From CAYNKA01 sp964397655 (GTDB taxonomy: Bacteria; Spirochaetota; Spirochaetia; DTKZ01): a stretch of DNA of 64,000 nt. Each line of letters opens with the position of its first letter. Position 1 is the first letter of the stretch. Below the pieces are notes generated by a model. It saw nothing but the letters and a program-made list of their open reading frames with translations, was not told the origin of the DNA and ran no database searches. The position numbers and the translations under genes are program-made. Positions 44,758 through 53,828 of this stretch are shown here, one piece after another. The stretch covers positions 1 to 64,000 of the forward strand of contig CAYNKA010000011.1 of NCBI GenBank assembly GCA_964397655.1. Reading direction: 5' to 3'.

Positions 44758-45966
44758 GTGCAGAGAATAGAACTCCCCCTTCTTCACGACCATCATTCCC
44801 ACGGCAGCCTCTACGCCGCCCTCGGCGGGTGCCCGGACCTCTCCGGGCTCGCCTTCGACGAGGCTCGAAGCCTGCTCGCGTCCCTGCCCGAAGACCGCCT
44901 CACGCTCGTGACCGGCTACAGGTCCGGCGTCCACCGCCTGGAGAAGAGCGAGCTGGACGCCCTTCCCCCAGCCCTCGTCGCGGACTTCAGCCTGCACGGC
45001 TTCCTCTGCACGGGTCGCGCCCTTCCCCTGCTCCGCGAGACCTTCCCGGAAATCGCCGTACACAGGGACGACAGGCCCTGGATGGAACGCAACATCGCCC
45101 GGCTTTTTTCCCTCTACGTGAAGTTCGCCGGGCTCGACGAGGCCAAGCTGGCCGAGTTCTTCCGCCGTCTCGAATCGGTCGGCACGGGTTCCACGGAGGA
45201 CATGAGCGCGAGCGCCGAGGCCCTGCGCCTCATTGCCGCGACGCCCTTCCGCGACCGCTTCGCTTTGTGGGTTTCCCCCGAGGAGGAGGCCCGGCTTTTC
45301 CCCGAGGAAAGACCCCTGGTGCGGGGGATCAAGCTCTACCTCGACGGGTCTCTGGGCTCAAGGACGGCCGCGATCGAAGGCCGCTTCGACGACGGAAGCG
45401 AGGGCTTCCTGACCTGCTCGGACGAAGCCCTGTCGGAGCTCGTTTTCCGGTACGGAAGGAATTACGACTTGTCGTTGCACGCGATAGGGGAGCGCGCGAT
45501 AGCCCAGGCCCTCACCTGCCTCGCCCGCCTCGGCCGCGGGGGGCTCGGCCGGCGGGGAGTGCGTCTCGAGCACGTGCAGTTCATCACGAAGGACCAGGCG
45601 TGGGCCGCAAAGGACCTGGGCCTCGTCCTTTCCATGCAGCCGAACTTCACGGAAGACTCGGTACTCTACGCCGATCGCCTGGACCCGGAGCGGCGTGCCG
45701 CGAACAATCCCTTCCGCATGCTCCTGGACGAGGTCGGGTTCAAGGCGGGCGAGGATCTCGTCTTCGGTTCCGACGGGATGCCCCACGGAGCGGCCCACGC
45801 GTTCCGTTGGAGCCTCTTCCCCCCGTACCCCGGCCAGACCCTCGGCGTCGACGAACTCGTCGCAGGGTACGGAGTGGCCTGCGGAAAGAGCGGGACGATC
45901 TCCCTTAAGGTCGACGAAAGAAACGCGACCGTGGAACTCGTTCCAGCCTTAGGAGACGATTCATAA
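44758..45966 (+). CDS. Amidohydrolase family 3 (YtcJ-like) metal-dependent hydrolase
   Basis: The 402-residue frame is taken from GTG 44758, with GAGG 10 bases upstream; a GTG at 44725 is an alternative. Metal and family motifs are HDHHSHG near the N terminus, IKLYLDGSLGSRTAA, HAIGERAI, RLEHVQF and FGSDGMPHG. Members hydrolyse amide or related bonds of small molecules in the cytoplasm. The substrate is not predicted. Confidence 0.85.
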   Translation: MQRIELPLLHDHHSHGSLYAALGGCPDLSGLAFDEARSLLASLPEDRLTLVTGYRSGVHRLEKSELDALPPALVADFSLHGFLCTGRALPLLRETFPEIAVHRDDRPWMERNIARLFSLYVKFAGLDEAKLAEFFRRLESVGTGSTEDMSASAEALRLIAATPFRDRFALWVSPEEEARLFPEERPLVRGIKLYLDGSLGSRTAAIEGRFDDGSEGFLTCSDEALSELVFRYGRNYDLSLHAIGERAIAQALTCLARLGRGGLGRRGVRLEHVQFITKDQAWAAKDLGLVLSMQPNFTEDSVLYADRLDPERRAANNPFRMLLDEVGFKAGEDLVFGSDGMPHGAAHAFRWSLFPPYPGQTLGVDELVAGYGVACGKSGTISLKVDERNATVELVPALGDDS

Positions 45967-45985
45967 ATGTGATATAGTGGGGGAT

Positions 45986-46954
45986 ATGAGGGGTTCCGTG
46001 GGGCTGTTGTTCGTTTTGTTTCTTGTTTTTTTCTACCCGCCTGCCCTGACATCGTGCAAGGCCGTCGTGACCGCGCCCCCTCAGAAGGAAAGGTCCTTCG
46101 CGGCGGTCGACGATTTCCTCTATCAGCTCCGGAACGTGGACCTCGACCTCGTCGGCAAGAGCGGCTACGACCTCGCAATCATCGACTATTCCAAGGACGG
46201 ATCCGCGGAAGGCAAATGGAAGGCCTCCGAGATTTCCTCGGTCAAGGCCAAGGGGGCTTTTATTCTCGCCTATCTTTCCATAGGCGAAGCCGAGTCCCAC
46301 CGCTCCTATTGGCAGCCCCTGTACACGCCCGGCAATCCTTCATGGCTGGGCAGGCGGAATCCGGATCGGCCGAGCAGCTACAAGGTGAAGTATTGGTACG
46401 CTGAATGGAAGAAGATCGTGAAGGACTACCTTTCGGAGATCGCCGCCCAGGATTTCGACGGCGTCTACCTCGACCTCGCCGACGCATACGAGTATTGGTC
46501 CGACGTGGGAAACGGCGAGAGCGAGCTTCTCACTACGGTCGACGCGGCCGACAGGATGGAGTCCTTCGTGAAGGAGCTGGCGGATTACGCGCGGAAGGAC
46601 CTCGGGAAAATCTCCTTCATCGTCTGCCCCCAGAACGGAACCGGCATGATGGAAGATGCCTCCGATTCCTCGGCTTATGCGGAAAGCATCGACGCGGTCG
46701 GCGCCGAGGACACGTATTTCTTCGGGGACTCGGGAATCGACAACGCGTGGAATCCCCGGTCCGACGTGATCGGCAATCTCGATTCCTTCCGCTCCGAAGG
46801 GAAGAAGGTGTTCGTCGTGGAATACCTCTCGAAGGGGAACTCGACCGCGGTTAGGTCGTTCTACGAGGCGGCGAGGTTGAAGGGGTACGTCCCCTTCGCC
46901 ACGAGCCGCGAGCTCGACACCCTCCGCGTCAACTCCGGATTCGAACCGGACTGA
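45986..46954 (+). CDS. GH114/TM1410-like exported lipoprotein
   Basis: The 322-residue protein starts at ATG 45986, with a G-run ribosome-binding site. It has lipobox LTSC with Cys24. The mature part matches the TIM-barrel family related to endo-alpha-1,4-polygalactosaminidases (AIIDYSKDG, AYLSIGEAESHRSYW, FDGVYLDLADAYEYW, then VVEYLSKG). Acidic residues at strand ends suggest a glycosidase, but activity is unproven for many members. It is 19 bases after the amidohydrolase gene and 15 before the Nramp gene. Confidence 0.8.
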   Translation: MRGSVGLLFVLFLVFFYPPALTSCKAVVTAPPQKERSFAAVDDFLYQLRNVDLDLVGKSGYDLAIIDYSKDGSAEGKWKASEISSVKAKGAFILAYLSIGEAESHRSYWQPLYTPGNPSWLGRRNPDRPSSYKVKYWYAEWKKIVKDYLSEIAAQDFDGVYLDLADAYEYWSDVGNGESELLTTVDAADRMESFVKELADYARKDLGKISFIVCPQNGTGMMEDASDSSAYAESIDAVGAEDTYFFGDSGIDNAWNPRSDVIGNLDSFRSEGKKVFVVEYLSKGNSTAVRSFYEAARLKGYVPFATSRELDTLRVNSGFEPD

Positions 46955-46969
46955 AGGAGGCGGCGCGAA

Positions 46970-48265
46970 ATGCCCGAAAGATCGAACACCGACGAGCGGG
47001 TTCTCAGGGACGCCGAGGTCGTCCTCGAAGGAGGAGGCGGTTCGAATCCGTTCAGGAAGATCCTCCCGTTCCTCGGCCCCGCGTTCATCGCGAGCGTCGC
47101 GTACGTCGATCCCGGGAATTTCGCCACGAACATCCAGGCGGGGGCGGCCTTCGGCTACCGTCTCGTCTGGGTCGTGTTCGCGAGCAACCTCATGGCCATG
47201 CTCATCCAGGCGCTGTCCGCCAAGCTCGGAATCGCCACGGGGAGGAACCTGGCCGAGCACTGCAGGGACGCCTTCACGAAACCCGTGGTTTCCGTCATGT
47301 GGCTTCTCATGGAACTCGTCGCAATGGCGACGGATCTCGCGGAATTCCTCGGGGCGGCGCTCGCCTTCAATCTTCTTCTCGGCGTTCCGCTGATCGTTGG
47401 GGGCGTGCTGACGGCGATCGCCACGTACCTCATCCTGGGACTGGAGCGCTTCGGCTTCAAGCCCTTCGAGGCGGTGATCACGGTTTTCGTCTCGGTGATC
47501 GCCGCGTGCTACGTGGTCGAGACGTTCCTGGAGAAGCCGGATTGGAGGGCGATCGGCCTCAGCGTCGTGCGGCCGGGCTTCGAGGGCCCGGAGAGCGTCC
47601 TCCTCGCGGCGGGGATCCTCGGGGCGACCATCATGCCGCACGCGATCTTCCTCCACTCGGCGCTCACCCAGGGAAGGATCCGCGTCACGGACGAGCGCAA
47701 GCTCAAGAGGCTCTACCGGTTCGAGATCGTGGACGTCGTCGCGGCGATGGGGATCGCGAGCCTCGTGAACGCAGCCATGCTCGTCATGTCCGCGGCGACC
47801 TTCCACGTGAGCGGTCACAACGACGTCGCCACCATCGAGGAGGCGCACAAGACCCTGGAGCCTCTGCTCGGGAAGGCCTCGAGCTGGATCTTCGCCCTGT
47901 CGCTTCTCGCTTCGGGGCTTTCCTCCTCCGCAGTGGGAACGAGCGCCGGGCAGATCATCATGCAGGGATTCCTCAGGAAGCAGATACCGCTCTGGATCCG
48001 GCGTCTCGTGACGATCCTTCCCTCTCTCCTCGTCATTCTGATCGGACTCGACCCGACCCGGACCCTCGTCGTGAGCCAGGTAGTCCTGAGCTTCGGCCTC
48101 CCCTTCGTCATCGTGCCCCTCATCCGGTTCACGACGGACCGGAGGCTCATGGGACCTCTCGTGAACAAGGCGGCGACCACCGCCTGCGCCGTCGCCGTGG
48201 CGGCGGTCGTCATCGCGCTCAACCTGTTCCTGATCGTTCAAATCTTCGCCGGAGGCGGTCCATGA
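46970..48265 (+). CDS. mntH: Nramp-family divalent metal transporter
   Basis: The 431-residue protein has 11 TM segments and the two metal-site motifs of Nramp transporters, DPGNFATN in TM1 and MPHAIFLHSAL in TM6. These support proton-coupled uptake of manganese or iron. AGGAGG lies 10 bases before the ATG. It overlaps the universal-stress gene by ATGA. Confidence 0.93.
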   Translation: MPERSNTDERVLRDAEVVLEGGGGSNPFRKILPFLGPAFIASVAYVDPGNFATNIQAGAAFGYRLVWVVFASNLMAMLIQALSAKLGIATGRNLAEHCRDAFTKPVVSVMWLLMELVAMATDLAEFLGAALAFNLLLGVPLIVGGVLTAIATYLILGLERFGFKPFEAVITVFVSVIAACYVVETFLEKPDWRAIGLSVVRPGFEGPESVLLAAGILGATIMPHAIFLHSALTQGRIRVTDERKLKRLYRFEIVDVVAAMGIASLVNAAMLVMSAATFHVSGHNDVATIEEAHKTLEPLLGKASSWIFALSLLASGLSSSAVGTSAGQIIMQGFLRKQIPLWIRRLVTILPSLLVILIGLDPTRTLVVSQVVLSFGLPFVIVPLIRFTTDRRLMGPLVNKAATTACAVAVAAVVIALNLFLIVQIFAGGGP

Positions 48266-49164
48266 AACGAATTCTTCTCCCCCTCGACGGCTCCGTCTCC
48301 GCCGAGCGGGTCCTAGGCCCCGCCGCGCGGATCGCCCGGAGATTCGGCGCGGAGCTCGTTCTCGTCCACCTGCTGGAAAGGAACGCGCCGAAGACCGTTC
48401 ACGGCCAGTCCCATCTCCGCGACCCCGGAGCCGCGGAGACCTACCTCCGCGGCGTAGCTGATTCCGGATTGTTCGCGGGCGTGCGCGTGAGCGTCCACGT
48501 CCACGGCGAGTCGGTCGACGACCTCGCGGGGGGCATCGTCTCCCACGCCGAGGAACTCGCCTCCGACCTCGTGCTGCTCACGGTCCACGGCATCACGGGA
48601 TTCACCGGGAGGTTCCACGGAAACATCGCCCAGCACGCGCTCTTCCAAGGCTCGGGTCCCGTCCTCCTCTTCAAGGGGGAGGCGAAGGACGCCGAGGCGG
48701 ATTTCAGGAAGATCCTCGTCCCTCTCGACGGAGATCCCGCCCACGAGATCGTCCTGCCTCTCGCCCTCGATTGGGCACTCGCCTACGGCGCCGAGATTCA
48801 TCTCGTCAGGGTTCTCGGTACCGCCTTCACGTTCAAGGAGCGTCCAAGGCTTTCCGCGAGACTCATGCCCTCGGCCTCCGAGGAGGTGGCGGAAATGGAG
48901 GGAAGGGAAGGACTCGCGTACCTTGACGGCGCCAGCCTTCCCCTTCGCCGGGCGGGCGTTCCGGTCAGGATCGGTCTCCTCCGGGGAAGCGTCGCTTCGA
49001 AGGTCGGGCGGTACGCGAAGGCCGAGGGGATCGATCTTCTCATGCTCGGTTCACACGCACGGTTCGGGACGTCGGCGTTCTGGATGGAAAGCGTCGGGCA
49101 GAAGCTCATGAACCGACTCTCAGTTCCCGTGCTCGTCTGTCCGGCCTGCGCGGAGAGGCCGTGA
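48262..49164 (+). CDS. Tandem universal stress protein (UspA) domains
   Basis: The 300-residue protein starts at ATG 48262 inside the Nramp stop. Two UspA domains follow in tandem (MKRILLPLDGSVSAERVL at 1 and KILVPLDGDPAHEIVL near 152). The second ends LLMLGSHARFGTSAFWMESVGQKLM, the G-x2-G-x9-G nucleotide-binding region. Translational coupling to an Nramp transporter suggests nucleotide-dependent regulation of metal uptake; this is inferred. Confidence 0.9.
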   Translation: MKRILLPLDGSVSAERVLGPAARIARRFGAELVLVHLLERNAPKTVHGQSHLRDPGAAETYLRGVADSGLFAGVRVSVHVHGESVDDLAGGIVSHAEELASDLVLLTVHGITGFTGRFHGNIAQHALFQGSGPVLLFKGEAKDAEADFRKILVPLDGDPAHEIVLPLALDWALAYGAEIHLVRVLGTAFTFKERPRLSARLMPSASEEVAEMEGREGLAYLDGASLPLRRAGVPVRIGLLRGSVASKVGRYAKAEGIDLLMLGSHARFGTSAFWMESVGQKLMNRLSVPVLVCPACAERP

Positions 49165-49186
49165 TGCCCGACGGTTCCGGGAAAGC

Positions 49187-49612
49187 CTAGGACCGTCTTT
49201 TACCTTCGGGCTTCACGAGGAAGAAGGTCGCCGCCACGAGGACCGCGAATCCGACGTAGAGTGCGGTGAACACCCAGGGGGGGAAGTCGTGAAACAGCAG
49301 GGTTCGGATGATCCTCGTCACGAGGGGGATCTCGCGCTCGAAGACCTGCCCGGCCGCCCTGCGGAGATCGTACTCCCAGACGGTGAGCGGACAGAGAAAA
49401 CCGACGAGGCCCTCGATACCCACGAAGACCACGGCTGCGAGGTGGGAGATGCGGAAGGAGCGGTTGCGGAACCATTCGCCCCTCCGGCCCGTCGGCGCGT
49501 GTCGGGACAGGACGGCTCCCGCGAGGACGACGGCCTCGCCGCCCACGCAGAACAGGAAGAAGAGAAAATGCGCGATCAGGATTCCGTCGGCGAGAAGCGC
49601 GTAGGCGTTCAT
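49187..49612 (-). CDS. DUF2784 membrane protein
   Basis: The 141-residue protein has four hydrophobic segments and the DUF2784 pattern (HFLFFLFCVGGE, then NRSFRISHLAAV, FLCPLTVWEYDLR). Function is unknown. It starts inside the stop of the ROK gene (ATGA overlap), so it is co-expressed with it. Confidence 0.85.
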   Translation of the reverse strand: MNAYALLADGILIAHFLFFLFCVGGEAVVLAGAVLSRHAPTGRRGEWFRNRSFRISHLAAVVFVGIEGLVGFLCPLTVWEYDLRRAAGQVFEREIPLVTRIIRTLLFHDFPPWVFTALYVGFAVLVAATFFLVKPEGKRRS

Positions 49613-50886
49613 GGGCGCGTAGGCCGCTTGGGCGGTTTCCCGCCGCTCCGCTTTTCCCCGCCCGCCCTGAGATAATCCCGGTAGGCGTCGAGGAACATCT
49701 TGCGGGTGCTTCCGAACTGCTCCCCGCGATACGCGGAATCGAGGAACTCGATCTTGAAATACGGCCGGGCGAAATCCGGGATGAAACCGACGATCTCTTC
49801 CTTGAGAGAGGCCTTGATCTCGGGTATCAGGGCGAGCGGTCCGTATACGAAGACGCGCTTGGGGAAGAGCGTCGTGAACAGCATGGCGATGCCCCGGCTC
49901 ATGGCTTTCACCGCCTCCGTCAGGACGGGATGCGACGCCATGTCCCGGTGGGCCATGACGTATTCGTGGAACGACTCTTCCTTCTCGGGGGCGTCGGGGT
50001 AATCTTTTCGGAGGTCGGGGACTATGCTCCAAAGCGCCGCCTCGGTCTCGAGGCAGCCCGAGGCGCCGCAGCTGCATTTCTTCGGTTTCGCGTCGGACAG
50101 TTTCCAGTGCCCGAATTCGCAGACTCCGCCTACGCTCGAACTCAGGACCTTCCCGCCGTTCGCGTACGAGGCGCCGATGCCGTACCCCCAATGGACGAGA
50201 AGGGCATCGGTCGCCCGGAGCTCCTTGTCCCGCGCGAGGAGGTACTCGAGGCCCGAATCGAGGACCCGGTGGAGGGATATGGGGGTTTTAGCCGCCTTCT
50301 CTAGAAGGTCGAAGCTGAGCTTCTTCAGGGCGGGCCAGCGGGCGGCGAATATCCATCGCCGTTTCTCGGTGTCCATGAAGCCGGGAACGCTGAGACAGAT
50401 TCCGAGGAAATCGGAATCTTCCGGTATCCGGGCCTTCAGGGAATCCACCGCTTTTGCGAATTTTTCCACGAATTCCCCGTTCGTGGTCTTGCGTTCGAGG
50501 AGGACTTCCTCGGTCGCCATGCATTCCTCGAAGGCGTTGATGAGGACCGCCTTCATGGTTCGGGAGCTGATGTGGACCGCGACGGCGGTGAAACGGTTCT
50601 TGTTCGGATACAGACTTATCTCGGGCCTTCCCTGCCGTTTCTCGGTCCTGTCCTTGCGCTCGAGGACGAGTCGGTCGCGGGCGAGTTCGTTCACCTCGTG
50701 CGAAACGCTCGTCGGGCGGAGCTCCAGATTCTTGATGATCGCGGTTCTCGTCGTCCCCGGCTTTCGGCAGATCTCCGCGAATACGGCCGCCTTCTCGGCG
50801 TCCTTCATTCGGTACCGGCCGTCCGCGTGGATGTCGAGGATGGCGAGATCGAATCCGCCCTCCGGGAGAGCTGATCTGGTTGTCAT
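49609..50886 (-). CDS. ROK-family transcriptional repressor
   Basis: The 425-residue protein has an N-terminal winged helix (GTTRTAIIKNLELRPTSVSHEVNEL, about 45-75) and a ROK sugar-kinase-like domain. The zinc motif CSCGASGCLE is intact (near 285). Sugar-binding EFGHW is present. It is divergent from the DegT/ABC operon and probably represses it until a sugar or derivative binds. AACAT-N3-ATG(T/A)T sites in two nearby promoters are candidate operators. The start is an ATG with GGAG 12 bases upstream. Confidence 0.88.
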   Translation of the reverse strand: MTTRSALPEGGFDLAILDIHADGRYRMKDAEKAAVFAEICRKPGTTRTAIIKNLELRPTSVSHEVNELARDRLVLERKDRTEKRQGRPEISLYPNKNRFTAVAVHISSRTMKAVLINAFEECMATEEVLLERKTTNGEFVEKFAKAVDSLKARIPEDSDFLGICLSVPGFMDTEKRRWIFAARWPALKKLSFDLLEKAAKTPISLHRVLDSGLEYLLARDKELRATDALLVHWGYGIGASYANGGKVLSSSVGGVCEFGHWKLSDAKPKKCSCGASGCLETEAALWSIVPDLRKDYPDAPEKEESFHEYVMAHRDMASHPVLTEAVKAMSRGIAMLFTTLFPKRVFVYGPLALIPEIKASLKEEIVGFIPDFARPYFKIEFLDSAYRGEQFGSTRKMFLDAYRDYLRAGGEKRSGGKPPKRPTRP

Positions 50887-50917
50887 CAGGTAAGATTTCT
50901 CCTTCGTCGTTGCCTCT

Positions 50918-50946
50918 CTTATACAACAAGGGCGTCCGATCGACAA
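50918..50946 (-). promoter_or_regulatory. Promoter of the ROK gene
   Basis: On the minus strand TTGTCG (50946-50941), a 17-base spacer and TATAAG (50923-50918) precede the ATG by about 32 bases. Confidence 0.55.
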
Positions 50947-51009
50947 GGACCGCTTATCCGCGGACGGGCCTCGTCGAACCCGAGAATGATTTCCCGAGAA
51001 AGATTTCTC

Positions 51010-51041
51010 TTGCGAAACTGAATATAATAACATAATATGAT
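51010..51041 (+). promoter_or_regulatory. Promoter and candidate ROK operator of the aminotransferase operon
   Basis: TTGCGA (51010-51015), 17 bases, TAATAT (51033-51038). The dyad AACAT-AAT-ATGAT at 51029-51041 overlaps the -10. The expected start of transcription near 51045 rules out the ATG at 51037 as a start codon, supporting ATG 51070. Confidence 0.55.
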
Positions 51042-51069
51042 AATTAAAAAGGAGACGCAAGAGGGGATT

Positions 51070-52383
51070 ATGAGCGACAACGCTAAGCTCGCCGTGAACG
51101 GCGGCCCGAAGACGATCGACATCGAGCCCGAGGCGATGTTCCATTGGCCCGTCGTGACGCGGGAGGACGAGGACGCCGTTCTCGAAGTTCTCCGGGCGGG
51201 GACGATGAGCGGGACGGACGTGACCAGGAAATTCGAACGGGAGTTCGCGGATTGGATGGAGGTCGACTACGCCCTCGCCTTCTGCAACGGCACCGCCGGA
51301 CTTCTCTCCGCCATGTGGGCGTGCGGCGTCGGGGCCGGCGACGAGATCGTCTGCCCGTCGATGACCTACTGGGCGAGCGCCGCTCCCGCCCTCACCCTCG
51401 GCGCCACGGTGAATTTCGCGGACATCGAGGAGGACTCCCTCTGCATCGATCCCTCGGACATCGAGCACCGGCTCTCCGACCGGACCAAGGCGATCGTCGT
51501 CGTGCATTACGCTGGCCACCCCTGCGACATGGACCGCATACTCGAGATCGCCCGGAGGCGGGGCGTGAAGGTGATCGAGGACGTCTCCCATGCCCAGGGC
51601 AGCCTCTACAAGGGAAGGAAGTGCGGGACCTTGGGCGACATCGCCGTGATGAGCCTCATGGCGGGAAAGAGTTTCGCCATAGGGGAAGGCGGAATCATGA
51701 CGACGAACGATAGGTCGCTCTACGAACGCTGCATCGCTTTCGGGCATTACGAAAGGACGGGGGCTCCTTCCCGGTTCAATCCCAAGGACAACCAGGTGAC
51801 CGATCCCGGACTCCGCGTTTTCTCAGGTATAGCCCTGGGCGCGGCGAAGCACCGCATGAACCAGACCGTGAGCGCCATGGGACGGGTTCAACTCAGGCAT
51901 TATCCCGCGAGGATAGCGGAGATTCAGAAGGCCTTGAATCTTTTCTGGGAGAGGCTCGAGGGTGTTCCGGGCCTGAGGCCCCACCGGATCGATCCGGCGG
52001 GAGGCTCCACCATGGGGGGCTGGTACTATCCCCACGGTCTCTACAGGGCGGATGAACTCGGCGGTCTTCCCTGCTCGAGCTTCTGCGAGGCGGTGCGCGC
52101 GGAGGGGTTCGCGGCGTGCTTCCCGGGGGCGAACAAGCCGCTGCATCTTCACCCGTTCTTCCACGAGGCCGACGTATTCAGGCAGGGACGGCCGACCGCC
52201 GTCGCGTTCGGCCAGAGGGACGTCCGCCAGGGGAAGGGGACCCTGCCGGTTTCGGAGCGCATCGACGAGATCTGCTTCACCGTGCCCTGGTTCAAGCACG
52301 TCGACGAAGGAGTCGTCGACCGGTACGCGGCCGCCTTCCGGAAGGTGGCCGCGGGCGCAGGAACGATCGGGGGAGGAAATTGA
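51070..52383 (+). CDS. DegT/DnrJ/EryC1-family PLP aminotransferase
   Basis: The 437-residue protein is a sugar-aminotransferase-type PLP enzyme: CNGTAGLLSAM, then IVCPSMTYWASAAP, VIEDVSHAQGS, and the Schiff-base Lys in AGKSFAIGEGG. Such enzymes make or break amino sugars and aminocyclitols in the cytoplasm. It opens an operon-like run with an ABC importer. A catabolic role on an imported sugar or cyclitol is inferred; the substrate is not assigned. Confidence 0.9.
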   Translation: MSDNAKLAVNGGPKTIDIEPEAMFHWPVVTREDEDAVLEVLRAGTMSGTDVTRKFEREFADWMEVDYALAFCNGTAGLLSAMWACGVGAGDEIVCPSMTYWASAAPALTLGATVNFADIEEDSLCIDPSDIEHRLSDRTKAIVVVHYAGHPCDMDRILEIARRRGVKVIEDVSHAQGSLYKGRKCGTLGDIAVMSLMAGKSFAIGEGGIMTTNDRSLYERCIAFGHYERTGAPSRFNPKDNQVTDPGLRVFSGIALGAAKHRMNQTVSAMGRVQLRHYPARIAEIQKALNLFWERLEGVPGLRPHRIDPAGGSTMGGWYYPHGLYRADELGGLPCSSFCEAVRAEGFAACFPGANKPLHLHPFFHEADVFRQGRPTAVAFGQRDVRQGKGTLPVSERIDEICFTVPWFKHVDEGVVDRYAAAFRKVAAGAGTIGGGN

Positions 52384-52408
52384 CTTTTTCCCGAAAGCAT
52401 TATTTAAT
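52380..52408 (+). promoter_or_regulatory. Promoter of the second sugar ABC operon
   Basis: TTGACT (52380-52385), 17 bases, TTTAAT (52403-52408), just after the aminotransferase stop. It should give strong expression of the binding protein independent of the upstream gene. Confidence 0.55.
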
Positions 52409-52415
52409 GTTTATT

Positions 52416-52428
52416 AACATATGATGTT
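52416..52428 (+). promoter_or_regulatory. Candidate ROK operator before the binding-protein gene
   Basis: AACAT-ATG-ATGTT is a perfect 5-bp dyad at 52416-52428, over the expected transcript start, with TTTA and TTAAA extending outward. It resembles the dyad at 51029-51041 in the upstream promoter. Confidence 0.45.
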
Positions 52429-52446
52429 CGTTAAAAGGAGGGAAGA

Positions 52447-53763
52447 ATGAAGAAGACTATTCGCGCAGTCGTGTTTTTCCTGGTCTGCGTCCTGCTCCTC
52501 GGCGGCGCCGCGTACGCGGGCGGCGGCAAGGAGGCGAAGGGCGGCCCGGTGAAGCTGTCGGTCTGGGGAGGATTCCCGGAAATGGAACCCTTCTACAAGT
52601 ACGCAGCCGCCGAATACAAGAAGACCCATCCCGACGTCGAGGTGACGGTGCTTTCCCAGCCGCTCAGGGAATTCGAGCAGAAGCTGTCGGCGACGATCCC
52701 CTCGGACACCGCTTCCGACATCATCGAGATTTCCGTGTACGCCAACCAGAAATTCATCGAGGCGGGGCTCATACCCGAGCTGCCCCCGAAGGTGAAGGAC
52801 TTCTTCACCGCCCAGGGACGGTACAGCGACTTCGCCAAGGCGAACAACACCATCAAGGGCAAGCTCTACGGCCTGCCGCTGTTCCAAGGCCGCACCGCCC
52901 TCTTCTGGAACAAGACGATGTTCCAGGAAGCCGGCCTTTCGGGACCTCCCAAGACCTTCACCGAGATGGCCGAGTACGCCAAGAAGCTCGCCAAGACCGA
53001 GAACGGCAACCTCGTCCGCAGCGGCCACAGCCTCCGGCTTTCCGGGCAGGGCTCGGGCGTGGCTGAGAAGTTCTGGTTCGTGCTCTACCCGATGGGGGGC
53101 AACATAATCCGTGAAGGAAAGGAGAAGGGAAAGTATCACGCAGCCTACGACAACGAGGCCGGAAGAAAGGCCCTCAAGTACTACATCGACGCTGTCCACG
53201 TGGACAAGTGGGACAGCCACGCCATCAAGCACGACGCGGACGCCTTCGAGCTCGAGAAGACCGCGATGTTCTTCCGCGAATCCTGGGTCATCGGCGACAT
53301 CGCCAGGAAAGCGCCGAACCTCAAGTACGACACCGCGCCCGTGCCCGCCGACGCGCGCTGGGGAAGGATCACCAATCCCGTCAACCTCTACGTGACCCGG
53401 AGCTGCAAGAATCCCGACGTCGCCTGGGACTTCGCCATGTTCATGAACGATCCGAAGAACCTCGTGTGGCTCCTGGACAACGTGGGCTGGCTCCCCGTGC
53501 GTCAGGACGTCGACCTGAACCCGATCTTCGAGAAGAAGCCCCAATTCAAGGCCTTCGTCATGAACGACCCGAAGTACGAGGAATACGGCTACTTCATCAT
53601 CGCCTGCTTCGACGAGATCATGACCAAGCTCGCCGAAAGGCTCGTGGCCGCCTACCTCGACAAGTCCCTCGCGAACAATCCCGAGGGCATCGCAAAGGCC
53701 GTCGCCGCGGCGGCGAACGAGACGAACGAAATCCTCAAGAAAGCGAAACTCTACAGCGAGTGA
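52447..53763 (+). CDS. Sugar ABC transporter substrate-binding protein
   Basis: The 438-residue protein has a signal peptide ending near GGAAYAGGGKEA and a family 1 solute-binding fold (FPEMEPFYKYAAAEYKKTHPDVEV, LFWNKTMFQEAGL, MFFRESWVIGDI). AAGGAGG precedes the ATG. A GC-rich hairpin follows the stop. No ATPase gene is present, as in the other ABC operon of the window. Confidence 0.93.
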   Translation: MKKTIRAVVFFLVCVLLLGGAAYAGGGKEAKGGPVKLSVWGGFPEMEPFYKYAAAEYKKTHPDVEVTVLSQPLREFEQKLSATIPSDTASDIIEISVYANQKFIEAGLIPELPPKVKDFFTAQGRYSDFAKANNTIKGKLYGLPLFQGRTALFWNKTMFQEAGLSGPPKTFTEMAEYAKKLAKTENGNLVRSGHSLRLSGQGSGVAEKFWFVLYPMGGNIIREGKEKGKYHAAYDNEAGRKALKYYIDAVHVDKWDSHAIKHDADAFELEKTAMFFRESWVIGDIARKAPNLKYDTAPVPADARWGRITNPVNLYVTRSCKNPDVAWDFAMFMNDPKNLVWLLDNVGWLPVRQDVDLNPIFEKKPQFKAFVMNDPKYEEYGYFIIACFDEIMTKLAERLVAAYLDKSLANNPEGIAKAVAAAANETNEILKKAKLYSE

Positions 53764-53771
53764 ATTCTCGT

Positions 53772-53795
53772 GGAGGCGGCCCGACGGCCGCCTCC
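53772..53795 (+). other. Intercistronic hairpin between binding-protein and permease genes
   Basis: GGAGGCGGCC at 53772-53781 pairs perfectly with 53786-53795 around CGAC, followed by TTCCTTT. It probably acts as a partial terminator or 3'-end stabiliser, giving more binding protein than permease. Confidence 0.6.
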
Positions 53796-53828
53796 TTCCT
53801 TTCCCAATTCTACGAAGGCGGAAGCGAT

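Noticed and set aside
50887..51747. Upstream extension of the ROK frame
   Set aside because: It overlaps the divergent aminotransferase gene and lies upstream of the ROK promoter.
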